The notes under the pieces are model-generated. The model worked only from the letters and a program-made list of their open reading frames with translations, did not search any database and was not told where the DNA came from. This document shows positions 41,060 through 54,200 of a stretch of 64,000 nucleotides of DNA, one piece after another. Location: the NCBI RefSeq assembly GCF_000003815.2, contig NC_049995.1, forward strand, positions 4,045,747 through 4,109,746. Direction: 5' to 3'. The stretch comes from Branchiostoma floridae (Eukaryota > Chordata > Leptocardii > Amphioxiformes > Branchiostomatidae). The position numbers and the translations under genes are program-made. Position 1 is the stretch's first letter. Every line of letters begins with the position of its first letter.

Positions 41060-44000
41060 CTACATATGATATCTACAAGGAGCAATTTTGTGCTCAATGA
41101 CACCACTGTTGTGAAGTCTTCGAAGAAGTTCAAACTCGGCGGCAAAATCGTGAGGGTGTTGGCGATTTAGAACACTTTCGATGGAGGTAACGTTATCCCA
41201 GTAGTGGTAGGGGACTGTGTGGCTTTGTTGGTCCCGTGCAAACGGGTAGAAACCGTACAGGCGGACGGAATCACACAAGGTGATGGCGATTTCTACCAGG
41301 AGTAGCCCTGTTGAAGGTCTGTCTTCACTGTTGTGATCCTTGTCCAGAACTTCCCAAATCCTAGAGAGATAGACAACAAACATTGAAGAATGGATTCGAC
41401 TTCGATGTATACTTCATGTAATCATGGAAGTTCATCTGTGTTGGTAGTAATCATTAGATACTAAACTTTCTTCTAACACAAAGGTATACAGGGATCAAAT
41501 TTTCAACGACCAGTACTGTCGCCTTCTTCAGGATTAATTCTGATGACCAATCACTTCAGAATGTAATCTCGCGAGAGTTACAGACACGTGATCTTATTAA
41601 CAACGTGATCTTGTGGATACGTGACGTCAGCAATTGGTCAAACGTGTCAGGAAGTTTATTAAGCCCACCATCTTTATTTGTTAATGGCTGGAGTGCCCTT
41701 ATGTATAACTGCCTCTTTTAAACCTCTTACAAAGTAGTCCTGTCCAGTATTATGACTTTGTCCAGTGAAGCCAGACAAACTTCAAACTATATAATTCATG
41801 TAACGTTAGTGGACAAAATGCATTAATTAGTGGGAATGAAATGCGTTTCTATGCGTGTACGATTTCATGTTTATCGGAGTTAAGACATCGTTGATGAAGG
41901 TTAGACACCAGGTAAACAAAGTTGTTGGATGTTTAGGTTTTACGTAGATCTGTGTGCCCTAATAAGTGAGAGCGGAAAGAAAGAAAGAAAGACAGTGAAA
42001 ATTGACGAGATTCATACTTACTGACGACGCATGCCGTCCTGCCCAAGTTCAGAAGTTGGTACTCCCATGACGACAACAATATTCAGTCCCTGTCTTCTCA
42101 TGGTTTCCTCCAAATCTCTGCTGTGTTGCAAATACTCCCTGGTCGATCGCGACTTCTACAGAGATGGAAAAATGCATTTGTTTTATTTATTTATTCATTT
42201 GGCTGTTATTACATTTTCTACCATGTTGCACACTTTTGTTCAATGGTTTTATGATTGTATTCTTGAGTAAAGAATTTGAGAAAACAAACTGACACACTTA
42301 CTGGAATGAACAATATCGCGTTGTTGGCTGTATAAATGTTCCTATCCTGTCGCGCTTTCCTTTTGCCATGGAAGAGCTCGTCTACCCATTTGGACATGAT
42401 AGTGTTCAGAACCATCATGGAAGTCTTCTTCCCCACGTCTTTGGTGTAACCGTCTTGGGGGCTCAGGTTGAACCTTAAAACGAAGACTAAATTTACGGTT
42501 TAAACTGTAATAAAAGACTTGTACGTAACGAAAATCATCAAAATCCATTCATTCATTCTTTATTGAGTTATCAGTTTCCAAAGTCTCGAACAATAGTGGC
42601 CCTGCACATATTGCCATTATGTGCACATATTGCAATATTCTGTGTTATGATAGTATCTTAACTTCAAAAGGGTCCCGTGGCTATCACCTAGGGTGGGTAC
42701 CGGTACGGTGTCCCGGTGCGAAACCGTATTTTTTCTTGTTGGATCGAAGCGGACCAGAACCTGAATTTTTCTGTACCGGTCCCCATCCCTACTCTCACCT
42801 GATGACAAAGTCACTCGTATCAATTTCACCACCGCAACCGCTGTTTAGCAGGATCCCACTGCTGCCCACCAGTGCGCATGTGCCGTAGTGACGTAATGGC
42901 GAAACCCCCTGACACTCTCCTGTCGCTAGGCAACGCCGTATGAGGTTGTCGTCTGAGTTAACTCGTACTATAGCCATCGTTTGCCTCAAAGTGGATCTCA
43001 ACACAGTCCTGCAGAAAAATAGAAAAATGAATAAGCATAGTCTTCGAAACGACATCTAAACAATCAGTGTCAGTTACAGGATCAAGCATACCATTGTTCA
43101 TTATAAGGAAGACTATTGAAAACATCAGCAAGCAGCTGTGACATTTTGGTCATAATTAACATCCAGAAAGTTCATATGAAATATCTTTGAAAAACTGTAA
43201 CTGAGAGAGTTTATTAGTGTGTTAAAAACTAACTCTAACCTTGTGGCTATCCCATGCCACAAGATTAGAGTTCCTGTCTTCTATAAGTAAAAGCCGGTCT
43301 CGCAAAATGTAGCCAAAAACGAATTCCCTAGGGAATGGATGCGTGGAATTTTAGAATTCCTGGCAATTCAATCGTAGTACTATACCAACGGCTCCACCCT
43401 TGAGGCGTCGCCAAAAAAATAAATAAATGTAACATTGACTTCAAAATCAAAACTCAGCACAAACTGATCAAATATGATTACTTCACAAATGTAGACTTGA
43501 ATTAGTGGTGAAAGACATGGAAAGAATCAACGCTACTTTTATTTTATTCATATTCTTTTAATGAGCATCAGACAAAAACCAACATCTGCCTATGGTATTC
43601 TACTCAGTGAAACATAAAATAACAGTCAGAGTTAACAAAGAGAACTAATAAATACAACACAGACATGCAACAGCGATTGTCATGAAAATAAACTAAGTCA
43701 TACACAAGGCTGGCTTACCAATGTGGGCAATGGAATTTAACTAAGTGAATCGCCCTGTCTTGGAAATATAGTTGAACACAAAGTCGAATATTTGACAGTT
43801 TATTGAACGCAGGAGGAAAGGGCTGCCCATAATGAGTAGGATACATAAGGTCAGAGGAATTGATATTAGGAATTGAGGGCATCAGACGAGAGTACTTCTT
43901 CTAGGTTGAAACAGGACACGGATTGCAACATATGAGTCGTTTCATATCATATAACTGGCAATGTAACAGCGCTACTTACTTCATTTTTGAAAACTCTGCT

Positions 44001-44555
44001 TGGTTCTGTGCCCATTGCTTGGCTGTATCTATCCTGGGAGCGAAGGCTAAAGGATGGATAACTCTGAAATAATCGTACAAGATACAGTGAAATAAACGAT
44101 GATAATCATTTTGAAAAGTTCGTCCCTTTTTGATAACTCGCTTCCTTTTATCTATGCAACGTACATGAAAATATAGGCCTTGGTTGTCACGTGACTACTT
44201 GTAACGTCATGTGATAGTAAGGTCACGTGTTTTAAATAATTTTTCGACGCCGACGTAGATAAACCTTTAGAGTAATAAACATGCTTGCTAGGTGATGAAT
44301 TTGCTGGAAAAGCATAAATGTAGATATAAATGTGTATAAGGAAACATATCTCACCTAGCTGTTGTGTAAGCTTGGTGGCCAGAATACATAGAACAGACGA
44401 CCAGGAGTAGAAACGTGGCTGCCAAAATAACTCTTGTCTTTTTCTTTAATTGGAAGATAACTTCTGAAACAAAAACCGTCAGCACAATACACTAATCTCA
44501 CATATTATGATTGTGCTATCAGTTTCCGATAATCCAGGCCACAAGAAATTTATGA

Positions 44556-44599
<44 letters not shown>

Positions 44600-44619
44600 A
44601 CAAACACACACACAAACAC

Positions 44620-44659
<40 letters not shown>

Positions 44660-45304
44660 ACACATACATACACACGAAACACACACATACACACAAACAC
44701 ACACACAAACACAAGCATACGCACACACACACACATGCACACACACACAAGCACACACACACATGCACACACACACAAGCACACACACACACACACACAG
44801 AGATGCACACACACACACACAAGCACGAACACACACGCACATACATACACACACACATACACGCACACACATACACACACACACAAACACGCACACGCAC
44901 ACACACAAGCATATACACACACACACATACACACACACGCGCGCACGCACGCACACACAACCACACCATGATCCACCACAATACTAAGACTGACGTGTGG
45001 CCAAAGCTCTCTATTAGCCATAGGCTATTGTCGAGGACTTAAGAGCCTTGTAAACTTACAGTTAGCCAGGAAACCACTATTGTTGAAAAATAACTTACAA
45101 ATCCTGAGTCACGGGGCATGGTATTATTCTTAACACGTCAACACAAAACATCCTTTATACATATAGAAGGCCAAGGACGTGTTGAGGAAAAATGAAATAT
45201 ATTCGATATGATATTATCAGAGAACATAAGATACCCTGTGACTAAGTATAGATCATGAAGAAATTCTTACCTTTCCATAGACCTATGTGGCTTCGAGGCA
45301 ACAT
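41060..45304 (-). CDS. ST8Sia-like sialyltransferase, seven coding exons, intact
   Basis: This is a paralogue of the 20059-24167 gene with the same predicted Golgi sialic-acid transfer role. Exons in transcript order: 45304-45271, 44463-44355, 44063-43980, 43008-42799, 42473-42302, 42155-42022, 41360-41060. All phases join and give 347 aa. A signal anchor ([16 protein letters not shown]) spans residues 23-38. Sialylmotif L reads [20 protein letters not shown], then TSDFVIR; motif S reads [16 protein letters not shown], then VRLYGFYPF, with HYWD following. Exon 4 matches its counterpart exactly in length (210 bp). The first exon (11 codons) is inferred from phase and donor only, so the N-terminus is less certain. 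Intron 1 holds a long CA tract. The two genes are tail-to-tail about 17 kb apart, with the GPCR between. Confidence 0.9.
42690..42792 (+). repeat. ACCGGTAC-bounded dispersed repeat, copy 1
   Basis: It begins GGGTGGGTACCGGTAC and ends TTCTGTACCGGTCCCCATCC. Related copies lie at about 53040-53135 (inverted), 54117-54450 and 55835-56005. It sits in the intron between exons 4 and 5 of the minus-strand sialyltransferase. Confidence 0.65.
43226..43274. repeat. Short perfect hairpin
   Basis: AACTCTAACCTTGTGGC and GCCACAAGATTAGAGTT pair around an 8-nt loop with one mismatch, in the intron between exons 3 and 4 of the minus-strand sialyltransferase. Confidence 0.7.
44560..44962 (+). repeat. Long (CA)n microsatellite
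   Basis: About 400 bp of CA repeat with TA, GC and AA interruptions lies in intron 1 of the minus-strand sialyltransferase. The overlapping Thr/His and Cys/Val frames of 74-180 codons are artefacts. Confidence 0.95.
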
Positions 45305-46440
45305 TTTTGGACACGAAAATTTCAGCAGCAGATTGAACGCATTCTTGGGACGGAAATGGAGCCCGACGTGCCCTCCAAAATTAGCTTAGCACCCTTCCTT
45401 AGCAACGACTTGTTCTGTTGTAACCTCCATTAGTCCCGAAGCGTCGTACGACACAAAATATCGCACGAAATATGCGACGTGTATACCTTACACTGGACCT
45501 GTAGCATGCTTGAATCAGTAAGTGTTACACAATAGATCATTTAATTTAAACGTGACGAAAATAACAACGCCCAACAGACGACATATGACCTTCTGATTGA
45601 CTGTTTGTTTGTTTATTTATTTTTTTACTGAACCGAACTTTATTTGACTGTAAATTTCAATTAGAACACTGCAGAGGTATGACAGGTATGCAAAAACACC
45701 ACTGTATCGTGTAACATTTATACAATTCTACGTATTTTTGATTAACTTCAGACAGACGGGATTTTTGACAGTGTACGAGTCAGTAATGCTCCAGTGAGGT
45801 CATGGCCTAATCATTCATGTGTGCTAACTTCGTTAGGGTGGAAGAACAGGGTTGGCTACTTTTTGGTAACGCCTCAGGGGCGTTGCCCACATGTTTTCTA
45901 CAATCGAGGGCTCAACGCGGCTTAACTGAAACCCGAGCTATGTTAAAGCTAATGATGTTTTATAGAATTATAGTCAGTAAATCCATACTGCAAAATAGAC
46001 GCATATTTATTTCTCGTCTTCGTACATGTATTTTTCTATATCATCCTACCGAAATAGTTTACGGTACACGTTAGCTTCAGAAGTTCAGTACGTAAGACAC
46101 AATGTCGCACTATAGGACTCTACCAACGGGAACAGCTAAAAAATTCCTTCTTGACGGGCAAATCCGACAATTCTATAAACCGGTTGTGTCGCCCCTATCA
46201 CGTGTGCAGCTTCTGTATCTGTATTGTGTACTGCAGGGACCAGAGTACGCGGACAACCAGACAAAGCACAAGGAGTCAGCTAGCAATTCCAAAACCTAGA
46301 GAAGAAACCTTCAAAAGATCGATAGCCTAGCCTGTGTTTATACAATCTCTCGCTGGCTGGGGTTAATGACCCCCTCCCCTAGGGCGGCGGCAATACTATA
46401 GGGCCGGCCGCTAGGAGCGCGATTTTAGTCAGGCTAATCG
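45305..46440. other. Upstream region of the minus-strand sialyltransferase; no gene seen
   Basis: No recognised coding sequence. A CGCCTCAGGGGCG-type word at 45871 also occurs near 22370 and, as a complement, 43405, so it marks a dispersed repeat. A promoter for the minus-strand gene should lie just right of 45304 but no clear TATA box was identified. Confidence 0.4.
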
Positions 46441-46532
46441 ATAGCCTACCGTGGACCAAATATCTGGAACAAGCTACCACCAGACACACGCTCGGCTCCA
46501 AATCTGACCTGCTTTAAGAGACTCTTGAAGTA
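46440..46532 (+). pseudogene. LINE reverse transcriptase C-terminal remnant
   Basis: The frame reads GPNIWNKLPPDTRSAP and then TCFKRLLK before a stop. This is the standard closing motif of animal LINE reverse transcriptases. Nothing upstream continues it. Confidence 0.6.
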
Positions 46533-46729
46533 AACGAAATGAACAAAACGAACGGACACGGACTATGAACCCTGAACTTTTGCTCTACTACTAGTATATT
46601 TTTTATGTTTTTGTACCATGTTTATGTAATGATTTATGTTGATAGATATATTAGAACTCTATATAATCTGTATCTCTGCTATATCCTATCTTATCAGACT
46701 CTTACCTCTTTCCTCATTACCTCCATGAA

Positions 46730-47116
46730 TACACCTTTCTCACACGGCGGCCATGATAGACCTAAAACGAGTTCAAAGCGGCAAACAAAAGACTGCCCAT
46801 CATAATTAGCAGTACAACCAATGATAGCCTGCCAATTAGGAAATCGACCAATAAGTGAATGGCTGCAAATCCGTCAAAAATTTGCATTATTATGTTTTTA
46901 TTTTGCATATCTTAAGGGACTATGGGATCAGTCTACACCACTCCAGATTGCTACATCTTTCGGTGCATAACACTACTTTATAATATTATTGTTCTATCTT
47001 ATATCATGAAAATTTGTGTGGTTTGGGGGAAAACTAAATTGACCTGATTTTAGAAATAAGTTTTGTCTGTTTGCCTCGTCTTCGATCTATCATGGCCGCC
47101 GCGTGAGAAAGGTGTA
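46730..47116 (+). mobile_element. Inverted-repeat element family D copy 2
   Basis: It has the same termini and interior as 14879-15279 (CACCTTTCTCACACGGCGGC to GCCGCGTGAGAAAGGTG), flanked by TA on both sides. Confidence 0.9.
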
Positions 47117-47827
47117 TAAATAAATAAATAAAAGTCCTATTTGAATGTTGGTATCCGAATATAGCTCCAGCTATACTCCGAATATAGGTCCACTTTTTGC
47201 ACAATTTTAGATGGAACCATGGCATGTATATTGACAGAGAGGCTTCATCGTTGACTGAAAGACAAACACTGCATTCATGACATTATGATCCAGCGTACAT
47301 CTGACCCACACCTTTATTCTTACAGTAATATTGCAACACATATGCATACATGTTAGGATGAACCACATTTGCACCATCTTAATTACTATGTATGTCTCCA
47401 ATTGAGTATATTTTTCACCAGCGTTTACATCAACACCTTGATAAAAAACTTATAACAATAATGTATCTTTTTACAAGGCAGTTCAGGCACCATGTGTTAG
47501 AATGCGGAGTACAATACACCATTCCATATAACCCAGTACTGTGTTGCATTGCATTAGCCTAAATTTGTAAAATTGAAATTCTATTGATTTCTCGGATAAC
47601 GAGAACACTTTATGTGCACGTTTTCGTAGTTACGTTCAACGTTTGTGGTGATGTGCCTAAAGACTGAAGTTTATCATTTGAAAAGTAGTGCTACAAAAAA
47701 AAATACATTTTCAGTTTATAACAATGATTTCCTCGTAGTCTAGTATAACCAATGTTGCCAATAGTATAAATACGTAGCTGAACAAATTGTTTTTCATGTA
47801 TATAGAATGCTCACTTTAAAATAGAAC
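47117..47827. other. Intergenic, no feature seen
   Basis: AT-rich DNA without recognised repeats or exons; it is downstream of the acyl-CoA synthetase gene. Confidence 0.4.
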
Positions 47828-48155
47828 AATTACTGTACACGTTCTTGTGTTTTAAGCTCTTCCTAATGGGCACGATAACGTGCATTTGTATTGTTGTTCA
47901 GACTATGTTTTTGTACTTTTCGTGGACCTGTGGCTGGAATGTATGTACACCTGAGAACCGTACGTTTAGACGTAAAGGATATAAACGGGATCATTACTGT
48001 ACACGTTCTTGTGTTTTAAGCTCTTGCATTTGCTAATGGACACGACGTGCATTTTTATTTCGCTGATCGTAGGTTTTTGTACATGTCTCGAATCTGTGGT
48101 TGGAATGCAGACCTGAGAGCGGTACGTATTGACTTGAAGGAAATTGGAAAATTAT
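47828..48155 (-). pseudogene. Two decayed copies of the acyl-CoA synthetase terminal coding segment
   Basis: Two blocks (about 47828-47990 and 47993-48150) repeat the sequence around the end of the last exon: TTTTTGTAC, TGTGGNTGGAA, CCGTACGTTTAGAC or a variant, with a shared ACGTTCTTGTGTTTTAAGCTC flank. In the first copy the SKRT.LR stretch is still readable on the minus strand but an insertion destroys the end. They lie directly downstream of the real stop codon (48230). Confidence 0.7.
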
Positions 48156-48229
48156 TGTAGACGTTTGTTTCGTTTGACGTTACCCCGAATGGACAACGTA
48201 AATATATAGAGATCATCAGATCGGATTAT

Positions 48230-51200
48230 TCAGACCAGGTTTTTGTACATGTCTTGAATCTGTGGTTGGAAAGTGGACCTAAGAGCGGTACGTTTAGACT
48301 TGAATGTCGGAGTGAGCAGACCGTTCTCCAGGCTGAAGAGTTCCGGATGGAGGTGGATGTCCTTCACCTGTGGAAACAAAAGTTCTCCGTAAAGTATAGA
48401 GTTTCTCGTATGCTTTGTATAGTTGTGTGCTTCTTTAAGTTTGTATGGACAGACAAAGACAAGATGGCACTGCACTCAAGTAACAGTGCCACAAAGTACA
48501 GACAGAAGGTAAAGGTACTCTTTTTGCCTCTCTGACCAAAGTCAGGTACCCATTTTTACACCTGGCTGAAGTGATGATGAGGAAGGTTGTGTAAAGTGCC
48601 TTTCCTAAGGGGGGGGGGGGGGGGGGCACAGCAAGTATCGAGTCCAACACTCTACCAGTAACGCAACAACAACGCTTTGTTTAGTTGTATATATTGTTTG
48701 TTACTACACAACACAACAAAAACAATCATAACCTCTCTGTGAGTTAAGTACATCTTCTTTTACCTGTTCAAAGGAATGCAGACCACGTTGTTGCCCTAGG
48801 CTGGTTACCTCTTCTAGAATGGCATTCCTTACAGCCTGTATGCGTGGAAAGAAGAAATTGTAATTAGAAGAACTTTGACCATTTTGTTGCAAAGATGTGT
48901 CAACTTTGCGTCGTGTATCAAAGCTTGAAGAGCCACATCGTCGTCAATGTTGTTATAGTGTGGGCTGACTCTGTCAGAAATTGCTGAATTGCGAGAATCT
49001 TACAACTGACTAGGTTCAATCACAAGGATCTGTAACGGTTGCCATTCGGCCCTCTTGTGAGCAATTGTCCCAGGTGTGGCCATAGGGCACAAAGAAGGAC
49101 CCCGACACCTTTCCAATCACTGTGGGATTTTCTTGACGTACTCGAGGAATGGCTTAATTTCATATCCTATCCTAGGGACGTTCCTGTTCGAAGCTTTGTA
49201 CTAATTTTTATGAGTGAAGTCAGGTACTTGTGAAGGACCTTTCCTACGAGAGAATCATCTGGGCATGTCAGAATCTGATTCTGGGTCAACTAATTTGATC
49301 CTTACGCCACATGATGCCAAAATTGAAGAACGTACAAAGCTGTAAACACCTTGTCCATCGGAGTATGTCAAAATCAAGACCCTAATTACGCCTCAAGATG
49401 TCAGGAAAGGAAGAATAATTGACGTATGCACAAAGTTGTCATCACCTTGCTCTTGCACAGCTCGTGCATCGTGCCCTCCATGTTCAGGTTGTTCTTGGCC
49501 CAACTTGGCAACACCTCAGGGTCGGGGACGAAAATACCAACACACGACGCCTGGGAATATACAACACCAAGGGAACGTTTTAGCAGCTTGTTTAGAATAC
49601 ATCACAATATACATCAATCCTTGCAACTTCTTTGATTTACGACAAATGTATATACGGATAAAATTTTCAACGACCACTGTCACCTTCTTCAGGATCAATA
49701 CTGTATTCTGAAGAAGGTGACAGTGGTCGTTGAAAATTTTACCTGTGTGTACTTTTGTGTTGGAAGAACGTTTAGCATTGTACGATGATTACTATCATTG
49801 CACGGATGAGCTTCCATGATAACTATGATAAGATCATCTAACCTTCAGACTCTCTCCATGAACAAACGCCTGCGCCACCAGCGGGCTGCCTGTGTAGATA
49901 CTCTCCACCTTCTCTGGAGCAATGTACTCTCCCTGGAGTTGGTGCAAAAAAAGATGTATAAATCCAACTGGTATGTGTATCATTAGCCTCCATAGCAGGC
50001 TCTCTGGGTCCCTTTTTCGTCTTTTTTTGGCTCATAATACAGTTTTGCTGGCCAGCAGTACAAGCGAACCAGTACAAATAAATGGCCAGCAAAATGTATT
50101 ATGAGCCAAAATGACGAAAAATCCGGCCGGATATTAGGGCTGCTATAAGTGAGATTTAATCAGTCTTAAATCTAACTATTCTGTCATTTTTCTTAGATGA
50201 CAAAGGGAAACGGAACTATCAAGAAAGTTTGACTTTAATAGTTTACCTGGGCAAGCTTGAAAATGTGCTTCTTTCGGTCAATGATCTTGAGAACGCCGTT
50301 CTAAAAAAAATTATCATGATACAAAATAACCGATGAAACATAAGTCTACTAAGGACACACAGCTTGAAATAAATAGAAATAGAATTCATACAAATGAACC
50401 AATGTCACAGGAATTGAAAGAACAGAATGAAATAAAAACCCAACTCAAAATTGAAGCAAATTGAGATGTAAGAACGTGTACACAAAAAAAAACGAAGGAA
50501 TGAACGAACAAATGAACGAATGAATGGTCGATTAAATGGATACCGGTAGCCACTGCCCCACGTCTCCTGTATGCAACCAGCCGTCCTCATCAAGCGCATC
50601 TGCTGTTTTCTCGGGGGCCTTGTAATACCCCTTCATGATGTTTGGTCCTTTAGCGCACACCTGTCGTGAACATCACAATACTCATGGACAGGAAACACCC
50701 AAGTGTTGTCTTGTCTTATAACTTTCAATGGCCCAACACACGCCTTTTTGGAGTCGACTAGAGGCTTTTATATCGTATTTTTCGTTCCCCAAAACTGCCT
50801 GAACGGAAATGTGACATCAGCTTAAATACCGGTAATCATGGCACAGTCTAAAATTCTTGACGGAATGACGCCTAACAAAACTTTTTCTTTAATGTTCCTA
50901 TTTCATTTACTACATATATGTATTAACCTGCAGCTTCTGGCTGAAATAGAATAGACCGCTGTACAAAACAGGATCCTTACATATTGATTTATACTAAGTA
51001 TCACTTCATTTATGTTCCTTTGCATGATTTGAATTAGTATTATTAATTCTTTGTACTTATCATTTGTCTGTTTCTCGTTGTCTGAACTTTTTTTTGCAAT
51101 TAGCCCACAGGCAAGAAGTTGCAATAAACTTATTGTACAGTTATTTATTTATTATTATTTATGTTAGTTTTGGAATAATGATAAAAACCGTATCCTTACC

Positions 51201-54200
51201 TCCCCCTGGTTGTTCTTGGTGTAGTAGTCCATCTCGGGAATGTCAACAAGCTTGATGAGATTACAGGTCAGTGGTGAGCCCACGTGACCTGAAGAAGAAT
51301 AGATCAACATTGGCTAGAATTCCATATCAAAATGAACATGTACACCATTTAGCTGTAACGTTTAAACAATAATTCATTTTCAAGTTTTTTTAGATTTTCG
51401 TTCACTAGGAAAACAAAATCATAAAATATGTATCACGAGGCTTGATGCATTTCTGTAAAGCAGAAGAAATATTACTGTCACAGTGACTTACCGGTGCTGT
51501 GGTCACCAGGTATAGTGAAGGAAACTCCTGCATTCGCCTCTGTTTGTCCGTATCCTTCATACACCTGGGAAATAAGAGATAGCTTGTTTGTTCCTTTGTT
51601 ATAACACGTCTTTGGCCGATGACAAAATGGGGAGTAAAAGTGGGAATAAAAATGAAATAATTTATCTACATAGAATCCTCTCGTATTTCACTGTCAGAAC
51701 CAGAACGGAGCCGATACCAACTTCTCACGTGACACTCACGGACGGTCACGTGTTCTGAGCGATTCGGTACTCCTCAATGTCAAATCCCTCACCATAGAGG
51801 AAATTGAGTATTGTCAAACAAGGTAAACAGCTTACCGTACAACCAATAGAAAAAGCTTACCGTACAACCAATAGAAACAGCTTATCGTGCAACCAATAGG
51901 AACAGCTTACCGTACAACCAATAGAAACAGCTTATCGTGCAACCCATAGGAACAGCTTACCGTACAACCAATAGAAACAGCTTACCGTACAACCAATAGA
52001 AACAGCTTACCGTACAACCAATAGAAACAGCTTACCGTACAACCAATAGAAACAGCTTACCGTACAACCAATAGAAACAGCTTACCGTACAACCAATAGA
52101 AACAGCTTACCGTACAACCAATGGCCGCCCTTAGGAAAGTCATGGCTGCCTCCGACAGAGGAGCCGATCCTGTGATGATAGCCCTCACACGACCTCCCAG
52201 AAGATTCTACATACGTAAGGTATAACACAGTTATAATTACATGACATCAAATTCTCTTGGAACTAATTGAAGCAAAGATGTTTTTAGCAACCGATGATAT
52301 CGTGGTAGGCATATGTTGAATAGTCTGTGAAATGCAAACTCCGGGGCTAAATTGGCTCCTCCAGTGGGTCGAAAGAAGCGTGATTAAATCAGGCTATATG
52401 TTGTAGAACTTACTTGGACTTTGCCAAAGATCAGCGTATCCCAAATGCTGTCACGTCTGACAATACCCCTGAAACACAAAAAACAATGTGTTAGTTAAAA
52501 GATTATTAATGGTAATTAGGTACATCATGATGATGATGGTATATCAAAAACATTCTTTAAAATCTTACTGTGATAGCTAGGTCGTACTTGTTGCCTTTAT
52601 TGCATTGAAAAGCAATAACTTCTGTAAAAATTGACGTTAACGTTACCTTTTGACTTCCGCAGATTTGCTTCTCAAGGCTATCTCCAACAGCTTGGACTTG
52701 ATGGCGCTACCCTGAACTCCTGCGTTTACCTGGGAAAGATATTGAGAACAAAACTAGATTCGAACCATTGTTCTGACAACAGGGTTGTTTGTGAATACGC
52801 TATACTCAAAACAATGGTCCATTTCGCTACAATTGAATCTGTTAGGTGGAGTATCGAATTTTCACGTCAACAACGCTAACTGCCTCTGTTAAGTAATACC
52901 AAGTTGGACTGTAGAAACTTGATAAAAAAGAATGACTATCAACTCTCCTATACTTAGTTCTTGATCTTTTCTTGGACTAATAAGCCTGCTCAAAACACGT
53001 CAACGTCTGTCACCGTAGTGCCGGTATAATCTGTTCATTTTCCAATCGGTCCAACATCCGGTCTACAGAATTTTTTTCAGATCCGTTATCCGGACCGGTT
53101 CAACGAAGCAGGTTTGTACCGGTACCCACCTCAAGAAAGCAAAATGCCGAACAATACATCTCCGTTGACAAGAGATGTTGAGAAGGACTATACCGGAATA
53201 GAATCGACATCGAGGACCTATTCTACCAGGTAAACCGACTTTACCGACCTTGTCATATATCTTGTACATATATATTTCATGGAAGAGGGCTACAGGAAGA
53301 GTAGAGATTGCATGTCAACACTAGTGAAGATTCCTTAATAAACAAATAAACGAATCTACTTTGTCATATATCCTGTTGAGCAGACGAGGGACCGACGGGA
53401 AGATGGTGGGCCGGAGTTCCCGGAAGTCATCCAGCAGTTTCTTGACGTCACCACCGAAGAATCCGATCTGAACACCGGTCATGAAGAACATCACCTGGAA
53501 AAACGGCGATGAAGGTTAGACATCAGGTAATAAGATACGCAAAAGAGCAATTACTCAATCAACTGGATATGATGTGGTTAACGGTCAGACGTTTCAGATG
53601 ACATCTGTTATCTTTCGTCAGTGAATAATTGCTGTTTAGAGTATCATGTAAAAAGCTAGCATGGGTACAATCCGGATAGTAGTTCGTGCCTATGTTCACT
53701 TCAGATAAGCGATCCATACAGTGTATAATGAATTTCAGAGCTAGAAGCGACTGTATATAGTATAAAATGCATATAGTATAAAATGAACGCCGGAGCGAAC
53801 TACTTTCCGGATCGTACCCAGGCTCTTAAAAACCAGCATAATTGCAAAATTTGCATCAGTTACAGTTTTGTTCTCCAAGATAGGGGTTAAACAATGATGT
53901 TGCAATACCCACATGTAGCGACCTCTCGAACTGGTGAGGAAGAGGCAAGTAGGACACGTGCATGTCATCAGGCCCCAGACACAGGTAGCCCTATACGAAA
54001 ACAGTAATGCAGAAGTCATCATTACGAACATCTTAACAAGGCGGTATTAAAAGCATTAATAACACTCCTTCGGTAGTAATCTGTAGTTAGAAAACCATCC
54101 TATATTGCTACAGGTCACGGGTTGGGTACCAGTACATCATACCGGTACAAAACTGGTTCTTCTTCTTGGACCGGTACGAAAAAAACGGACTTGAAAAAAA

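Noticed and set aside
44479-45021. Open frames up to 180 codons on both strands
   Set aside because: They are generated by the CA microsatellite (Thr-His and Cys-Val alternation) and have no gene structure.
51828-52127. CRISPR array (regular direct repeats)
   Set aside because: Units are contiguous 25-mers without unique spacers, in an animal intron; it is a minisatellite derived from a splice donor.
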